Origin: Cocos nucifera
Taxonomy: Eukaryota > Streptophyta > Magnoliopsida > Arecales > Arecaceae
Reading direction: 5' to 3'
Assembly: GCA_006176705.1 (NCBI GenBank)
Contig: QRFJ01000493.1
Span: 496,001-560,000 of the forward strand
DNA length: 64,000 nt
Position 1 is the first letter of the stretch; each line of letters opens with the position of its first letter. Below the pieces are notes generated by a model. The model made no database searches and had not been told where the DNA came from. It worked only from the letters and a program-made list of their open reading frames with translations. The translations under genes and the position numbers were made by a program. Shown piece by piece: positions 1 through 11,466 of the stretch.

Positions 1-770
1 TTAACCGTGTAGCCATGAATCAAGTCCATCTTAGTCTTGTTAAAGACATGGACTTATCTAACTACAACAATTGGAGTTGATTCTAAAGTGTTCTTGATCT
101 AATCCAATTCAACACTTGGTTAGATTTTATCAATTACTCTAGATTAATCCATTCTTTAACTAACCTTAGGTCTAACTCAATTAATGGACCTAATTCATCT
201 AATGCTTTAACCCACAGTCTTATGATTTTGTCTTAGGATCTTTAATTCATAATTCTAGAATCTAAAAGACCACTTAATTCTTTTAATTAAGTTTTTGGAT
301 TGATGGATCAGGGTTTGGCATTTTGAAAAAAGTTTTTAAATTTTGAAAGATTTATATTTTCTATTTTTCAAATAGGTCGACTCATTTCGGAAATGGGTTG
401 GCTCATTTCTCAAATAGCAATCTATTGCTAGTTTTAAATAGAAAACAAAACATAATGAAAATTAAACTATGAATCAACCTTTTAGATTTAATCTAAAACA
501 CATTCATATTTAATTTTTCAATTGAAATAATTTCAATCATTAAAATTCTTTCACTGTTCATCTTAATGAATGAGTTCACGGTGGCACCTCACCACCATAA
601 GGGATCCCCACTGAATGGGAGGAGATGGCCTTTAAACTATACTTATCCCTTATGATCGGATGGCTTGATAGCTCATTCATTTTCGATTACTAAATTATCT
701 GGATTAAGCATATCAAATATACTAATATTTAATTTTTAATTACATATTAGACATGTCAAGCAATCCAGTT
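1..770 (-). mobile_element. Element X: 5' untranslated leader of a copia element (runs off left edge)
   Basis: Read on the minus strand, this is the transcribed leader directly downstream of the primer binding site at 771-782. No ORF of note is present. It is AT-rich apart from a GC-richer block near 580-665, which is recognisably the same leader block as in elements E, B and C (around 9260-9330, 49160-49240 and 60710-60780). That similarity places X in the same Angela-like copia group although its LTR is different. The gag and pol of X would lie left of the window. Confidence 0.75.
596..654 (-). promoter_or_regulatory. Leader RNA stem of element X
   Basis: CATAAGGGAT (596-605) pairs perfectly with ATCCCTTATG (645-654), a 10-bp stem closing a 39-nt loop. 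The loop carries a small inner hairpin (CCCA/TGGG type) and a conserved block around GGCCTTTAAA. The same stem, with different but still paired bases, is present in E, B and C. The role is unknown; packaging, dimerisation or translation control of the element RNA are inferences. Confidence 0.6.
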
Positions 771-782
771 GCTCTGATACCA
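771..782 (-). other. Primer binding site of element X
   Basis: GCTCTGATACCA on the plus strand is TGGTATCAGAGC on the minus strand, the standard plant copia site complementary to the 3' end of initiator methionine tRNA. It lies one or two bases from the end of the LTR at 784, so minus-strand DNA synthesis would start here. This fixes the orientation of X as minus. Confidence 0.9.
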
Positions 783-783
783 T

Positions 784-3586
784 CGAAGGAAATTGAACAG
801 GGTTTTTAGCATGCATTTTCAAAATATTTTTAAATTATATAGCAGTGAAAGAATTAGATTAATCTAAAATTAATCTATTGCATGCATTGATCTAATTAAT
901 TTAAATCCTACTCAGGATCTAGACATGCTAATATTAATTTAAAATTTAAATGTGATTAATCAGTAAATCAAATCTGCTGACCGATACGAGTTCAAAACTC
1001 GATACCTAGTATGGATAGCTGATCTCCATAATCTGAATCCATCGAAATAAGCTATGTGTCATGTTGCAGTCGTACACTTATCCAACCTCTATGGTTGTCT
1101 ACATGAAGCTTCTAGTCCCAACCAGCTCCACTAGAGTGCTAGCTCCTCACCGAGGCCTTCGATGGCTGATCGCGATCGATCCAATCGATCACCTTCTTTT
1201 TGATCTCCTGAATACCCAAAAAAATTAGAACACTAAGTATGGAGGATGATGAGTTGATTTCTAAAGTTTGGTGATGATCGGGTACTCAAAGCACTCAATT
1301 TCTCCACCCAAACCCAGAGACCCAGCTCTAGGGTTTTGCACTCACCAAAAACCCTGATTACCGAAAATCCTCTCACGCCCTCTCTCTTTGGAATTTTCCC
1401 ACGTAACAATTTTTCACAGATCAAGGGACTCTTCCTCTATCATACACCTCTCTGAAAACACATATTAGATGGGTGACCAAAGATTAGAAAATAAAATAAG
1501 TGGCATGTAAAGATTTTAAGCACAAGAATCTCGGTTTGACTTTTCCACCCTAGATGGATGCGCCCCACTCTGATTTTGTCTCTCTAAGAAACCCACTCAT
1601 GCCCCTCAGCCTTCTTTGACATAAACCCATGCACACCCACATGAAAAAAAATTTTAATGAGCACTAACAATGTGATTTGCATGTAGGTTTGGATAAGGGA
1701 GAAAGAGGTTTGATGGTTTCAACTAGACATTTGAATTCAAAATTCAAGTGTAGAAATTATCTCTTCCCAATGCCAAACCAGAGTGTTTGATGCATAGAAG
1801 GACTCTCCTTCTACATGCCCACACTTATAAATGCACAAAAGTGTGCGTGAGAAATGAGTTTGACTCATGGAGAGGATAAGAACAGGAAGTTTCAACCAAC
1901 AAACCAAAACTTGAATTCAAAATTCAAGTTTATTTGAACTGGTCCAATGCTTGGACCAGGTCAAAAGTAGATGAGAGGAGGGGTGCAAAAACCTTCCTTT
2001 ACAAGAAAGAAACTTATGTAAAAAAAATTTGGGGTGTGAGACAAGAGTGGAAAAGTCAAAGCAAGGTGGCGCAGGGCGAAAGTTTAAATTCTAACTTATT
2101 TTGAATTTATCTTAATTGGTTTCAACCAAACCAATAATTCTAGACCTAATTAAATTAGATCAAACCTAACCAAATTAGACTTAACCCAATCTAATAAAAT
2201 TTTAATCAAATTAGAAATTAATTAGGTTCAAGTCCTGATCAAATTAGGATTAAATCTCTTATAGCGATTAGGTCATCACATGACCTTATCGGGTCAAACC
2301 CAATCGAATCCAATTCGATCAGATTTGATCAAATCCTTATTACTTAATCAAATTGAGCTAATTAGTAATTAAATTACTGATTAATCCTCTAAAAATATCA
2401 AAGTCCAAATTGGATGGATTACCGGGCAATAGAGTCCTATCGACATGAAACTCCTAAAGAGTCCCAATCCAGTGGAACTCTTGAATCCAGTGTCCCAATG
2501 AATGAAACCGGTGATCTTAGAGTCTCAGATCAGTGAGACTCCTGATCAAGAAGTCTTAGATGAGTAGGACTAAGAGTCTCAATCTACTAAAACTTTTGGT
2601 CACAGAGTTTCAGTCCAGTGGGACTCTTGATCATAGTATCTTAGGTCATTAGGACTCATGATCAGCCATTAGATAAGGTAGAAACTCCTTATGTGTGTGA
2701 CCCCATAGATTTGAATCCTAAGTCAGTAGCACAAGAACTAATTTTCTATATTAATCGATATGATCATCTAGCAAAGGTACCCGACGTCTGGATAGATCGA
2801 AAAGTCGCAATGCAACAATGACGAACCTATGGAATATGGTTATCGTATAATTCATCCCCTTGAACTTGATGCTCAAAAGGATGATCTAGGATTTACTATC
2901 AATCCTAAAATTCATCCATATTGTATTTCAAAATTTAGTGTCCACCGAATGGACCACCCCAATCGAGGGTTTGCTAAATTGAAATACAATGATGCACTTG
3001 CTTCAACATTTGGAGGGGTCAATCCCATCTTAACTCACACACCGACAAGCTAAGTACTTGCCTGCACCTAGTAGCCTTCCATCACTGAATTAAAAATTTA
3101 GGTAATCTGGTACCTAAGTGTAGTGAGTTGCTTGTAAGTCATCATGGTGATCTTAGATCTAAGAGACACTTATACCCATATCCTTCATGAGTAACTCTTA
3201 ATAGTAGATAGCTCTATAGTTGGATCACATTCAGTGAAATATATCTCTACACTTCACTTGCATGACATAACAGTATCTCCATACTTCATGGTTAAGAGGA
3301 CAACCAATACTTATAGCACATAATGACCTACACTCGATATGTTGTCATCCTGGATAACAACGAATCATTTGATCACAAATACATTTGAAGACTAAATGAT
3401 AAATCCTCCTTTGTCGAGCCTAAATAGTCCTAAAGACTTCATCACAGAAAAGTTCATTTTAGAAAGATGCACAAAATGACAAAAATATCAATAGAATAAT
3501 TTTATTCATTAATAATTCAAGTACAATTATATTTAGCTCAACCATCTACAATCTAGATGATTAGTTTTAGGATATAATTTCCAACA
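784..3586 (-). mobile_element. 5' LTR of element X (copia, about 2.8 kb)
   Basis: In minus sense the LTR begins TGTTGGAAATTATATCC (ending at 3586) and ends CCTTCG next to the PBS, one transition from the usual ...CA. It is homologous along most of its length to the solo LTR H at 5279-7756 (for example the TCCTTAGGACTATTTAG-like stretch near 3430 and its counterpart near 5435). A TATA-like TTATAA at 1825-1830 lies about 1.75 kb into the LTR, the same offset as in H. X is about 325 bp longer than H, largely through a 31-bp repeat array. Short ORFs here (1233-1424, 2829-3053) have no recognisable product. The other LTR is outside the window, so no TSD can be tested. Confidence 0.85.
2431..2665. 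repeat. About 31-bp degenerate tandem repeat in the X LTR (7-8 units)
   Basis: Units begin AGAGTCYCA and contain a short inverted repeat, AGTCC...GGACT. Clear starts are at about 2431, 2458, 2489, 2519, 2572, 2604 and 2635. The corresponding place in the related LTR H (near 6180-6290) has no such array, so the repeat expanded after the two LTR lineages separated. Confidence 0.75.
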
Positions 3587-3809
3587 CTTGATGCCCATGA
3601 TGATTTGATTGGAAAATGAGGGGAACTAATTGAAGACCTTCTTATAGTTCCCATAAATGATGGGCACGAGGATCATGTTATTCAAATTAGCTCCAACTTG
3701 AGAGAAGAAATCAGGAAGCAGCTCATCACCTTCTTATAAAGAAATGCCGACGTCTTCGCTTGGATACCAACAGATATGCCGGGCATTGATGTTGAAGTAA
3801 TGGAACATC
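3587..3809 (+). pseudogene. Element K (gypsy, Tat-type): pol fragment between protease and reverse transcriptase
   Basis: The frame translates to a Tat-lineage linker: EDLLIVPINDG, then REEIRKQLITFL, then NADVFAW and DMPGID, which normally precedes the reverse transcriptase of these gypsy elements. Two in-frame stops are visible. It ends at the ACATC target site of element E (3805-3809), and the same frame resumes at 32724 on the far side of E, where RT begins. The protease and everything upstream are cut off by X at 3586. This is a decayed fragment of an old plus-strand element, not a functional gene. Confidence 0.8.
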
Positions 3810-5208
3810 TGTTAGATGAGTGCCCTAAAAGCTAGATTTGCTGACACTTGTAATATACTTTATAGAGGCATTTTTATAATTATAACTTAAAATTAATAAA
3901 GGATTATTTTCTTCTATCATATTGTGTATATATAGTGTCTATGATACATCCTTTAAGTTAATGGAATTCTAATACATATTTTTAAGAGTTGAAAATTTAA
4001 GGCATGTATTTTCATAATTAACTCATAAACAGCTTCCAACCGTAGGATCATCATGAGGATGGTGATCGATCCAAAAGATTGGTGTACGATCACTTTCCTA
4101 AGATAGATGAGTCTTGAGTCTATGGTGTGGAACACCGAAGTGAGAGTATAGGTACTTGTTAGAGAATGAGGGCACTGAGCGTGACCACCTCGAGCAGTCA
4201 TAAGAAAGTCTATGTTCTCGTCAATGACTGAGCTCGATGCTGCAATTGTGTGTCTGATTTTTAGATCTGAGGTGCATCGGTAGTTCACCTTCAGTGTGTT
4301 ATAGTTTGACTACACCATAACTCGATCTTCTAGCTACTCAAAATCCTGAGGTGTAAATTGGCCATAGCATGTTCATTATAGGAACTGATTCGTATCAAGA
4401 TAGAATCTATCAACTTCGGTAGAGGAGTAGTCCTATGATGATCATGAGATTGAATCTTAAGCCCATGGTCATGGCAGTGTGATATAATAGAAATGAGTTT
4501 ACTATTAGGGTTTGACATCGGACTCAAATCAAATGATTCATTCATAAGATAGGGTGTTAGGTTTGATGAGTTCACCTTAACCCTAATCCTGTCAGGGCTT
4601 ATGATAGAAGAACCTAATCACATAGGTAGCTGCATCGAGAGGTTCGTCTTCAATTTTGATGGATTACCACCATATACTGTTAGCTGTCACTAGTAGATTT
4701 TGAAAGTAATTAGAATGATCTTAATGATTGATCATTCTAATTGGATGAATCAAAAGAGTTTTGGTCCATCGAAAAGTGTTTCGATGATGTCGATAATAGA
4801 GATCACGATATGTCTCATTATCATACAAAATTAAACCTAACTAGGTCATACATACAAGAGTTTGGGTCTAGATGACATCAATTGAGCTAATCTAGTTCGA
4901 TTGATTTAGATTAGATCCAATTAGATTCAAGAAAATCATGCTAGCATACGGTTGAGCCTAACATTCTTCTTCTATAGTCTTTTTGATTCATCTTAATTGA
5001 GTCAAATTGGATTTGGCTCATCCAAAAATCTTGTATGGATTTGTCCTGGTCTGATTGGAGCTTGTCCAGGTCAGAAATGTGTTGTCCTAATCCATCAAAT
5101 GGGAATAAGATAATACCTACCAATTCACGTAACCTTCAGGACAAGACCTGCTATTTTCCCATTTCTTTCAAACATTGACTTGGTCTTTGAAAGAAAGAAG
5201 AGGGTAGA

Positions 5209-7835
5209 CATGCACCCCCTACTTTTTATCTAGGGTGCATGCCCCTAGAGGATTTTTTATGAAGAATAATGTGTGCACTATTGAAAAATGTATCCCAAAA
5301 CCAATCATCAGCCTATTAATGGTTGAGCTATATTATAATTATAATTAATTTATTAATTAATAAAATATATTTTTGATATTTTTCATCATAAATTTTCATC
5401 TTCAAACAAACTCCATTATTATGATAAAGTCCTTAGGACTATTTAGATTTGATAAAAAAAGAATTTATCAATTAGTTCTTAAAACTGTTCACGACCAAAT
5501 GATAGACTGTTAATTCGGACGACAGTGTCTATCAAGCATAGGTCACTATACGCCATATAGGTTGATTGTCCTTTTAACCAAGAAGTGTAGAGATACTGGT
5601 ATGATATATAGATAAGATATAGAGATACATCATCACTGAATGTGACCAACTCCAGAGCATTCTGCTATTGAGAATATCTCCGATGGGATATAGGTATAAA
5701 TATCCCTTAGACCTAAAATCACCTGAGTAGCTTGCAAGCAACTCAGTGTACTTTGGTACCAGACTAACTAAATTTTTAATTCAGTAATGAAAGGCTTCTA
5801 GACACAGTCATGTACTTGCAAAGTTAGTGTGTGATCAAGATGAAATTGACCACTCCAAGAGTTGGAGAAGAATGTATTACTGTATTTCAATATAGCAAAA
5901 TCTTGGCCAAGATAATCCATGAGATGGATTTGGTATTTTGAAATATAATATGGACAATCTGATTAGAGTTGATAGTTTAACTCTGAGGTATTCTACGAGC
6001 ATTTTGCTCAAGAGAATGAATTATATGAAAACTATATCCACATGGATTCTAAGGATGTTGTTCTACACATACGATCTATCCGACCATCGGGTATCATTGC
6101 TAGATGGTCACTTCGACTGGTATAGAAATTTATTTTTATACTACCAACTTAGGTTTAGACCTATAGGATCACACATATTAGAGTTTACGGTCCGATCGGA
6201 TGGTTGATCAATGATTGAGAATCATTCTAAAATGATCAATACGATTGATGTTTAACCTAGTGCAAATATTGTAGGAGGATCGATTAGCAATTTGATTGCT
6301 AATTAGCTTAATTTGATTAAGTCAAAGGTCTGAGATTAAGTTTAATTAAATATAATTTAATTATATTTATTTTGGGCTTGATTGGATCAAGTTCAATTGG
6401 TTTATTTGACAAGCCAAGTGCAAGGAACAACTAATCCTAGTTCAACTAGGACTTAGATCAACCCAATTTTTTAATTTCATTAAAAAAATAAATTAAAATT
6501 AAATTAAATTAAATTAAGTTCTTAATTAGATTAAGGTCTAACTTAATTAGGTTGAATTAATTTTAATTTTATTTGGTTTGAGAAACCATATTGACCAAGT
6601 CAAATATGGAATCCTAGTAAGACTAGGATCCATCTTGCACCACCTATATCCCATGCCTCCCCATGCCCACTCTCCTTTTATTTCTGATGACAAATCTCCT
6701 CTCCTTGGTCTTCACACATGCCCACTTATCTTCTCTCTTTCTCATATGGCAATTAGTTGTGGACTCAGTCAAAGGAGGAAGTTTGAATTTGATTTGAATT
6801 TTTCTTTGGATAGAATTTTAGGAAGCTAAAACTCTTCCCATGCATGCCACCCATTCTCCCTATTTTCTCTCTAATTTATTTGGTCAAAAATAAGGAATTT
6901 TGTGCACTTTTCTCTAGTGGTCCATGCCAAAAAGAAAGGAGGGAGCGTCCAAGTGTTGGGCACCCCAACTAGTTGCCATGTTTGTTCTTTCTTAGTCTAA
7001 GAATTTGATCCAACAAGGACTCCTATATAACTCATTATATAGGATGAATTTTTGGCTAATTTTTAGACATGTTCTAGATCTTGGAGAGTGCTTTTGGGTG
7101 TGTGAATACCATGGTGAGAGATCTCTTGGGCATTGGGTTTTCATAGACACCAATCTAGATGTCTAGGTGAGAGAATAGAGAAGAAGAGGGTCTTCTTCTA
7201 GGGTTGCTTTGTTCTTCTCTTATCCTCCTCTTTTGATATCTTTTTTGAGAATGTCTCAGATTTGAATCTCTCCTCTTCCTTCTATTTTTTGGAGGAGTCC
7301 AAATCTAGAAGAAGAAAGCATTGGATTAACTATCGAAGAAGGATCAACACAGTACTAGCATACTGTGTTGCTTTCCTGTGTAGGACTTTTGATCGAAGTT
7401 CATGGGCATGTGTGGACATCTCTTAGAGGACGAACATGTATACAGCTTGGAGCATCATTCTCAAGCAAGGATCAGTAAGTTAGAACATCTAACTTGCATA
7501 GGTAATACAGATCTGATCTATTTTTACATACCTGCATTAGATGTAGTATAGATGCATGTTGATATGATCAACATGTTCTTCTTCCTTTACATTTTTAATT
7601 CTTGATTTAATCTCATGCCATAATTATGTAATAGAATCTTAGATCTAAAAATTCTCTACTTTTTATAAATATATTTATATTTATTTTAGTTTTCTACTGT
7701 CTAATCTTGAAAAAGTTTCAAGATCTAGTCCTAAAATCCTAAATCTGGTTCCTTCATGCATGCCCCATGCACCCCCTATTTTTTATCTAGGGTGCATGCC
7801 CCTAGAGGATTTTTCATGAAGAATAATGTGTGCAT
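5209..7835 (+). repeat. 74-bp tandem duplication in the E 5' LTR, now separated by H
   Basis: The stretch at 5209-5278 (from CATGCACCCCCTA to GAATAATGTGTGCA) recurs at 7766-7835. The 3' LTR of E has a single copy near 31835-31905. With H and one TSD copy removed, the two copies become adjacent with a period of about 74 bp. H therefore landed at the end of the first copy. Confidence 0.75.
5279..7756 (+). mobile_element. H: solo LTR of the X family (copia)
   Basis: The 2478-bp insert starts TATTGAAAAATG (TG changed to TA) and ends GGTTCCTTCA. It is homologous in inverted orientation to the X LTR at 784-3586. Flanks are TGCAC (5274-5278) and TGCAT (7757-7761), a 5-bp duplication with one difference. 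There is no internal region, PBS or second LTR, so it is a solo LTR left by LTR-LTR recombination. A TATA box TATATAA is at 7024-7030. The ORFs at 5938-6207 and 6578-6829 have no recognisable product. Around 6470-6520 there is an AATTA-type low-complexity run. Confidence 0.85.
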
Positions 7836-8082
7836 GCACCATATTGGCATGCGCACATGGGGATAATGGGAAGGTGTTCAAATTAGTTTGGTCTCTTGGT
7901 TTTTGATGAGATCAAAAAACTCTAGAATCTTTATCTCTTATTGGCGCCATCTAAGGAGGAGTTTTTGGGCATCTAACCTAATTGGATCAACTATGTAAGC
8001 ATGGCCAATCAGATTAATATCTGATTAAATCAACCAATATGATTGGTTGATGCTATGTGGCACTGCATGGTGCAAAAGGGTC

Positions 8083-8090
8083 TATTTAAA
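8083..8090 (+). promoter_or_regulatory. Probable TATA element of the E 5' LTR
   Basis: TATTTAAA is followed by a C/T-rich stretch and CCCTAGGGTTT. The same arrangement occurs in the 3' LTR at 32154-32161. It sits about 1.7-1.8 kb into the LTR, the same offset as the TATA boxes of B, C, X and H. Confidence 0.55.
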
Positions 8091-8660
8091 TCCTCCTGCG
8101 CCCTAGGGTTTCAAAAGTTTTCTATCATCATGCCAAAGTACTACCACCCCCTCCTCTATTCCATACCCCTTCATCCTCCTCCTCTCCCTCTTCTCCATGC
8201 CCAAAGGTTGGGCAAAATTTCAGCAAGGATATCCAAAGCAGTTGGTGCAAGGATTCAGGCAAAGACACAATGGTGTTCGTGAGACGAGCGTGCTGCCTTC
8301 AACTTTTGTTTTGAAGGTTCTATAAATCAGATTCAAATCTAATCTTTAGAGATTAGAATTTGGAGGAGAAGGTGTCTAGAACTAGCTTGAGTGGATTTTG
8401 ATAGAGGCCAGGTACTTGCATGGCTAGATCCAGAACCCCGAATTACGATAGATCATCGTCAAGGTAACAGTTACCCTTAACAGACAACAAATCTTGTTTT
8501 AGATTTAATTTTAATTTTAATTTTTAATATCAGATCATAAGAATCAAATCTAAGAACTCTTAGATCTGATCAAAATTTATAGAAAAATTTTAAAACTTTT
8601 TGCTACCGATTAGATCAGATCAGATCGATCCTACAGTGGAAAACTAGATTTTTCTTCAAC

Positions 8661-8672
8661 TGGTATCAAAGC
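8661..8672 (+). other. Primer binding site of E
   Basis: TGGTATCAAAGC differs from the canonical TGGTATCAGAGC by one G-to-A change. It follows the LTR end at 8658 after two bases (AC), the same spacer as in B and C read in their own sense. Confidence 0.9.
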
Positions 8673-9433
8673 CAGGTTTACAGTTCTTTAGATCTATTTT
8701 AAATCTAATTTTAATTTTATTTTATAATTTAATATTAATAATTTTAAATGTCACATCATATGTGATTAGATCTGAAATCAAAAGATTAAAATTTTAAATA
8801 ATATATGAGATATGTTTTATGCATGTCTAGACTAGGTTTATAGAATTATTCTATGAATTATCTAGAGTAGAATTTTATATGATATGATCATTTTAAAATT
8901 TTATTTTTTAGATATTATATCTAATATATTATATCTGAAACATGCATGTGTTAGATTAATTTATTAAATAATTTTATATGTGATATATGATATGCATGTC
9001 TAGACTAGCTTTTATTATTCTATACAATAGATAGTCTAGAATAATTTTTTATTTTAATATGATCAATTAAATTTTTATTTTTTAGATATTATATTAGATA
9101 TATCAAATCTGAAAACATGCATATTTGGTTTATTTTGATACATAAGATGTATACAAAGCATGCATAATTAGATCTATAATTTTATATGTGATATATATTA
9201 TGAATCTAATAGTTTTTATAGAGTAATTAAAATTTTTGTTGAAGGCATTCCCCTTGGCCATCCAGTCATAAGAGTAAGAAGGGTTTAAAGGCTCTCTCTT
9301 TCCATTCGATGGGATGCTCTTATGGCTTATAGGAGTGCTACGCATTTATCCTTAATCAAAAATTGAAGAACTTACTTTACTGCAAAATCCTAGATCATGA
9401 AATCCTAGGATTTTTGTGCATATTTTGTTTATG
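8673..9433 (+). mobile_element. E leader, first part
   Basis: AT-rich untranslated leader homologous, in inverted orientation, to 49080-49837 and 60660-61362. It contains the structured block at 9267-9324 and is cut at TTATG (9429-9433) by element F; the leader resumes at 19782. No coding capacity seen. Confidence 0.8.
9267..9324 (+). promoter_or_regulatory. Leader RNA stem of element E
   Basis: CATAAGAG (9267-9274) pairs with CTCTTATG (9317-9324) around a 42-nt loop that contains GGGTTTAAAGGC and a small hairpin CCAT-TCG-ATGG. The innermost pair is G-C where B and C have A-T, so pairing is kept despite the change. Confidence 0.6.
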
Positions 9434-9934
9434 TATAACATCCCGAACCAGCAAAATGATAGATTAAAATATTTTTATTCAAGTATGTGTGGTATTGATA
9501 TCTTGAAAGATATTCAAAGTAATATTAGTGGGTGTAATAGTTTTAAAGTATAGATTATGACTCTATCTCTGCAAATTCTAAAAATTTTTTAAGTTTGAAA
9601 GCTAACATCTATATGGAAAGCTATATAAAATATGTATTTTCTTGGAATAAAAAGTTTCGATAATTGATCCTTAGGTGTTGGTGAGTTACAAAATAATTTT
9701 TAATGAATTGGAAAGATCTTTTAACCTATTCGTTCAAAAGCAAGAAGGTTATAAAAGTTTTGAGTTTGGATAATTTAAACTAGAATCCAAATTTTGGAAT
9801 CCTATTCTTACGAATTTTGATTTTTTTGATATTTTTATTGAATCCAAATATGGGGGTGTTTCTTGTTTACATTTATATTTTAAAGTTAATAGTTCTATTA
9901 GCTTAAAATAAAGAAATGTTCTATTTTTTTGAGA

Positions 9935-10007
9935 TAGCCAACTCGATTTGAGTTCGAGCTGATCCGACTGATATTCGAGCTGACCCGATTTAGGATCGAG
10001 CCAGCTC
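9935..10007 (+). repeat. 21-bp phased palindrome array in F (4 sites)
   Basis: Ten-base imperfect palindromes of form GAGCYRGCTC start at 9935, 9956, 9977 and 9998, exactly 21 bp apart. The separating 11-mers are AT-rich (for example GATTTAGGATC). The best copy is GAGCCAGCTC at 9998. It is followed by CAG-CAAACA-AGAA, also found after the matching array in D. Confidence 0.8.
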
Positions 10008-10120
10008 AATCAGCAAACATAGAAAAGCAGTGTTGGCCGTAGGGTTTTAAAAGGGGTTTTTAAATAGATTCTTTCAAAAATAACTTAACAGCAAGCTTTC
10101 TTGAATTGTGCCATGTAATT

Positions 10121-10123
<3 letters not shown>

Positions 10124-10171
<48 letters not shown>
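10124..10171. repeat. (GA)n microsatellite, about 24 units
   Basis: Uninterrupted GA dinucleotide run inside F. It gives a spurious Arg-Glu repeat ORF at 10106-10321, which is not a gene. Confidence 0.95.
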
Positions 10172-10175
<4 letters not shown>

Positions 10176-10849
10176 GTTGGCTTCTTAATGGGGTGACACC
10201 TAGCAATTCTATTATTTCTCCTAGAATAAAGGCCACCTATTCTTCTTTAGGTTGTCCTGAGTTCTATAGCTATTCAGAAAGAGAAGGAAAGAGAAGAAAG
10301 CTAAGGAAGGTCGTGTGTTAATCAAAAATCAAGGAGAATTCAATAGGAAAAAGGAATGATTTTGCTGTAGACCAATTGGAAGGAAGAACAGTTGCTATTA
10401 TTAGAAGAAGAAGGGAGCTGGTTCTATAGCAGCAATGTTTAACAGTTTGAGGAAAAGAAAAAGAGTTGAACAGGTGCTTAAGTAAACCATTTAGCTAGTA
10501 GCCTATTGAGGTAAGTAGATTTCTATCTATCTATGGTGTTTTCACTGTACTTTCCTAAGTAAAAATATTATTTGAAAAGCAAGATATTCTGTTGATACTC
10601 TATAGCCTATTCTAATTTTACATATATGGTTTGAGAACCATTGAAATAAAAAATAATTTTTGAATAGCTTTTGTTATATCATAAGCAAGTATATGTACAC
10701 ATAGTTTTAGTAATTTTAAACATGCTTCTCAGTGATCTCTTATATGGCTTTGGTAATTGTAAATAAGTTATACAATGATGTCTTAGGTGGTTTCATCTCT
10801 TGCATGATGAATTTTGTTTATGTGCCATGGGGTTTAATGATGTGATAAT

Positions 10850-11190
10850 CATAGGCAGGCTGCTCTTAGGAATAGTGTACCTAGAGAGTGTATTGTCCCA
10901 ATGATATTAAGGATAGACCACTCATGAAAATGGTATAACCTATAAGAGTGTGTTATCCTGATGGTGATGGTAATTTAGATAGGCCGCTTGTAGGGATGCC
11001 TTGAGAGTGTATTGTCCTATGAGTGAAAAGGCTGGCTACTAACCTACAAGAGTGTGTTGTCTGAATAAAATCAATATTTTCTTGATAGTACTTCAACAGG
11101 ATGCTTATGGGGATACCTTGAGAGTGTGTTGTCCTTAGAAAAAGGCAGGCTGCTCATAAGGAATCCTCCAGGAGTGTGTTGTTGGAGTAA
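10850..11190 (+). repeat. Degenerate 45-72 bp tandem repeat in F (6 units)
   Basis: Each unit ends with GAGAGTGTRTTGTCC or a close variant, at about 10884, 10944, 11003, 11048, 11120 and 11171. Several units begin with GGCAGGCTGCTCATAGG-like sequence. Spacing is irregular, so this is an old array. Confidence 0.8.
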
Positions 11191-11466
11191 AGAAAAATTG
11201 GTTATTCACTGGAACGGTTCACACGTGGTTGTGTATTACTAGGGTATGGTTAAAGGTAAATGATTTGGTTTGTATTTCGAAAGTATCTACTATGTGAAAG
11301 CTATTTGTATAGAATTGTAAATGTTTGAAAGCTTATTAACAGCATATTGCAAGCAATTGTTTGTGTTTCAGAAAAGGCTTTTATATGATTTATTGGTGTT
11401 GATACGCAATTATTTAGAAGCTTATTAGTAGCATGATATACATGATATTATAAGTATTATGGCTAT

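Larger units (their letters stand above)
3810..8658 (+). repeat. 5' LTR of E (interrupted by solo LTR H)
   Basis: Starts TGTTAGATGAGTGCC and ends TTTTTCTTCA just before the PBS. Without H (5279-7756 and one TSD copy) it is about 2.37 kb, against 2.28 kb for the 3' LTR; a 74-bp local duplication accounts for most of the excess. The promoter is probably the TATTTAAA at 8083-8090, followed by the transcribed part. ORFs here such as 3953-4288 and 4330-4575 are LTR reading frames without known products. Confidence 0.9.

Noticed and set aside
1233..1424. Small ORF in the X LTR, as for 2829-3053, 4330-4575, 5938-6207, 6578-6829 and 8043-8282
   Set aside because: All lie in LTRs, have no recognised domain, and are not kept open in the paired or related LTR.
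5209..7835. A 70-bp target-site duplication around H
   Set aside because: LTR elements make 4-6 bp duplications; a 5-bp TSD (TGCAC/TGCAT) fits, and the longer repeat is explained by an earlier tandem duplication.
10106..10321. ORF with an Arg-Glu repeat
   Set aside because: It is the translation of the (GA)n microsatellite inside the F LTR; no homologous protein expected.
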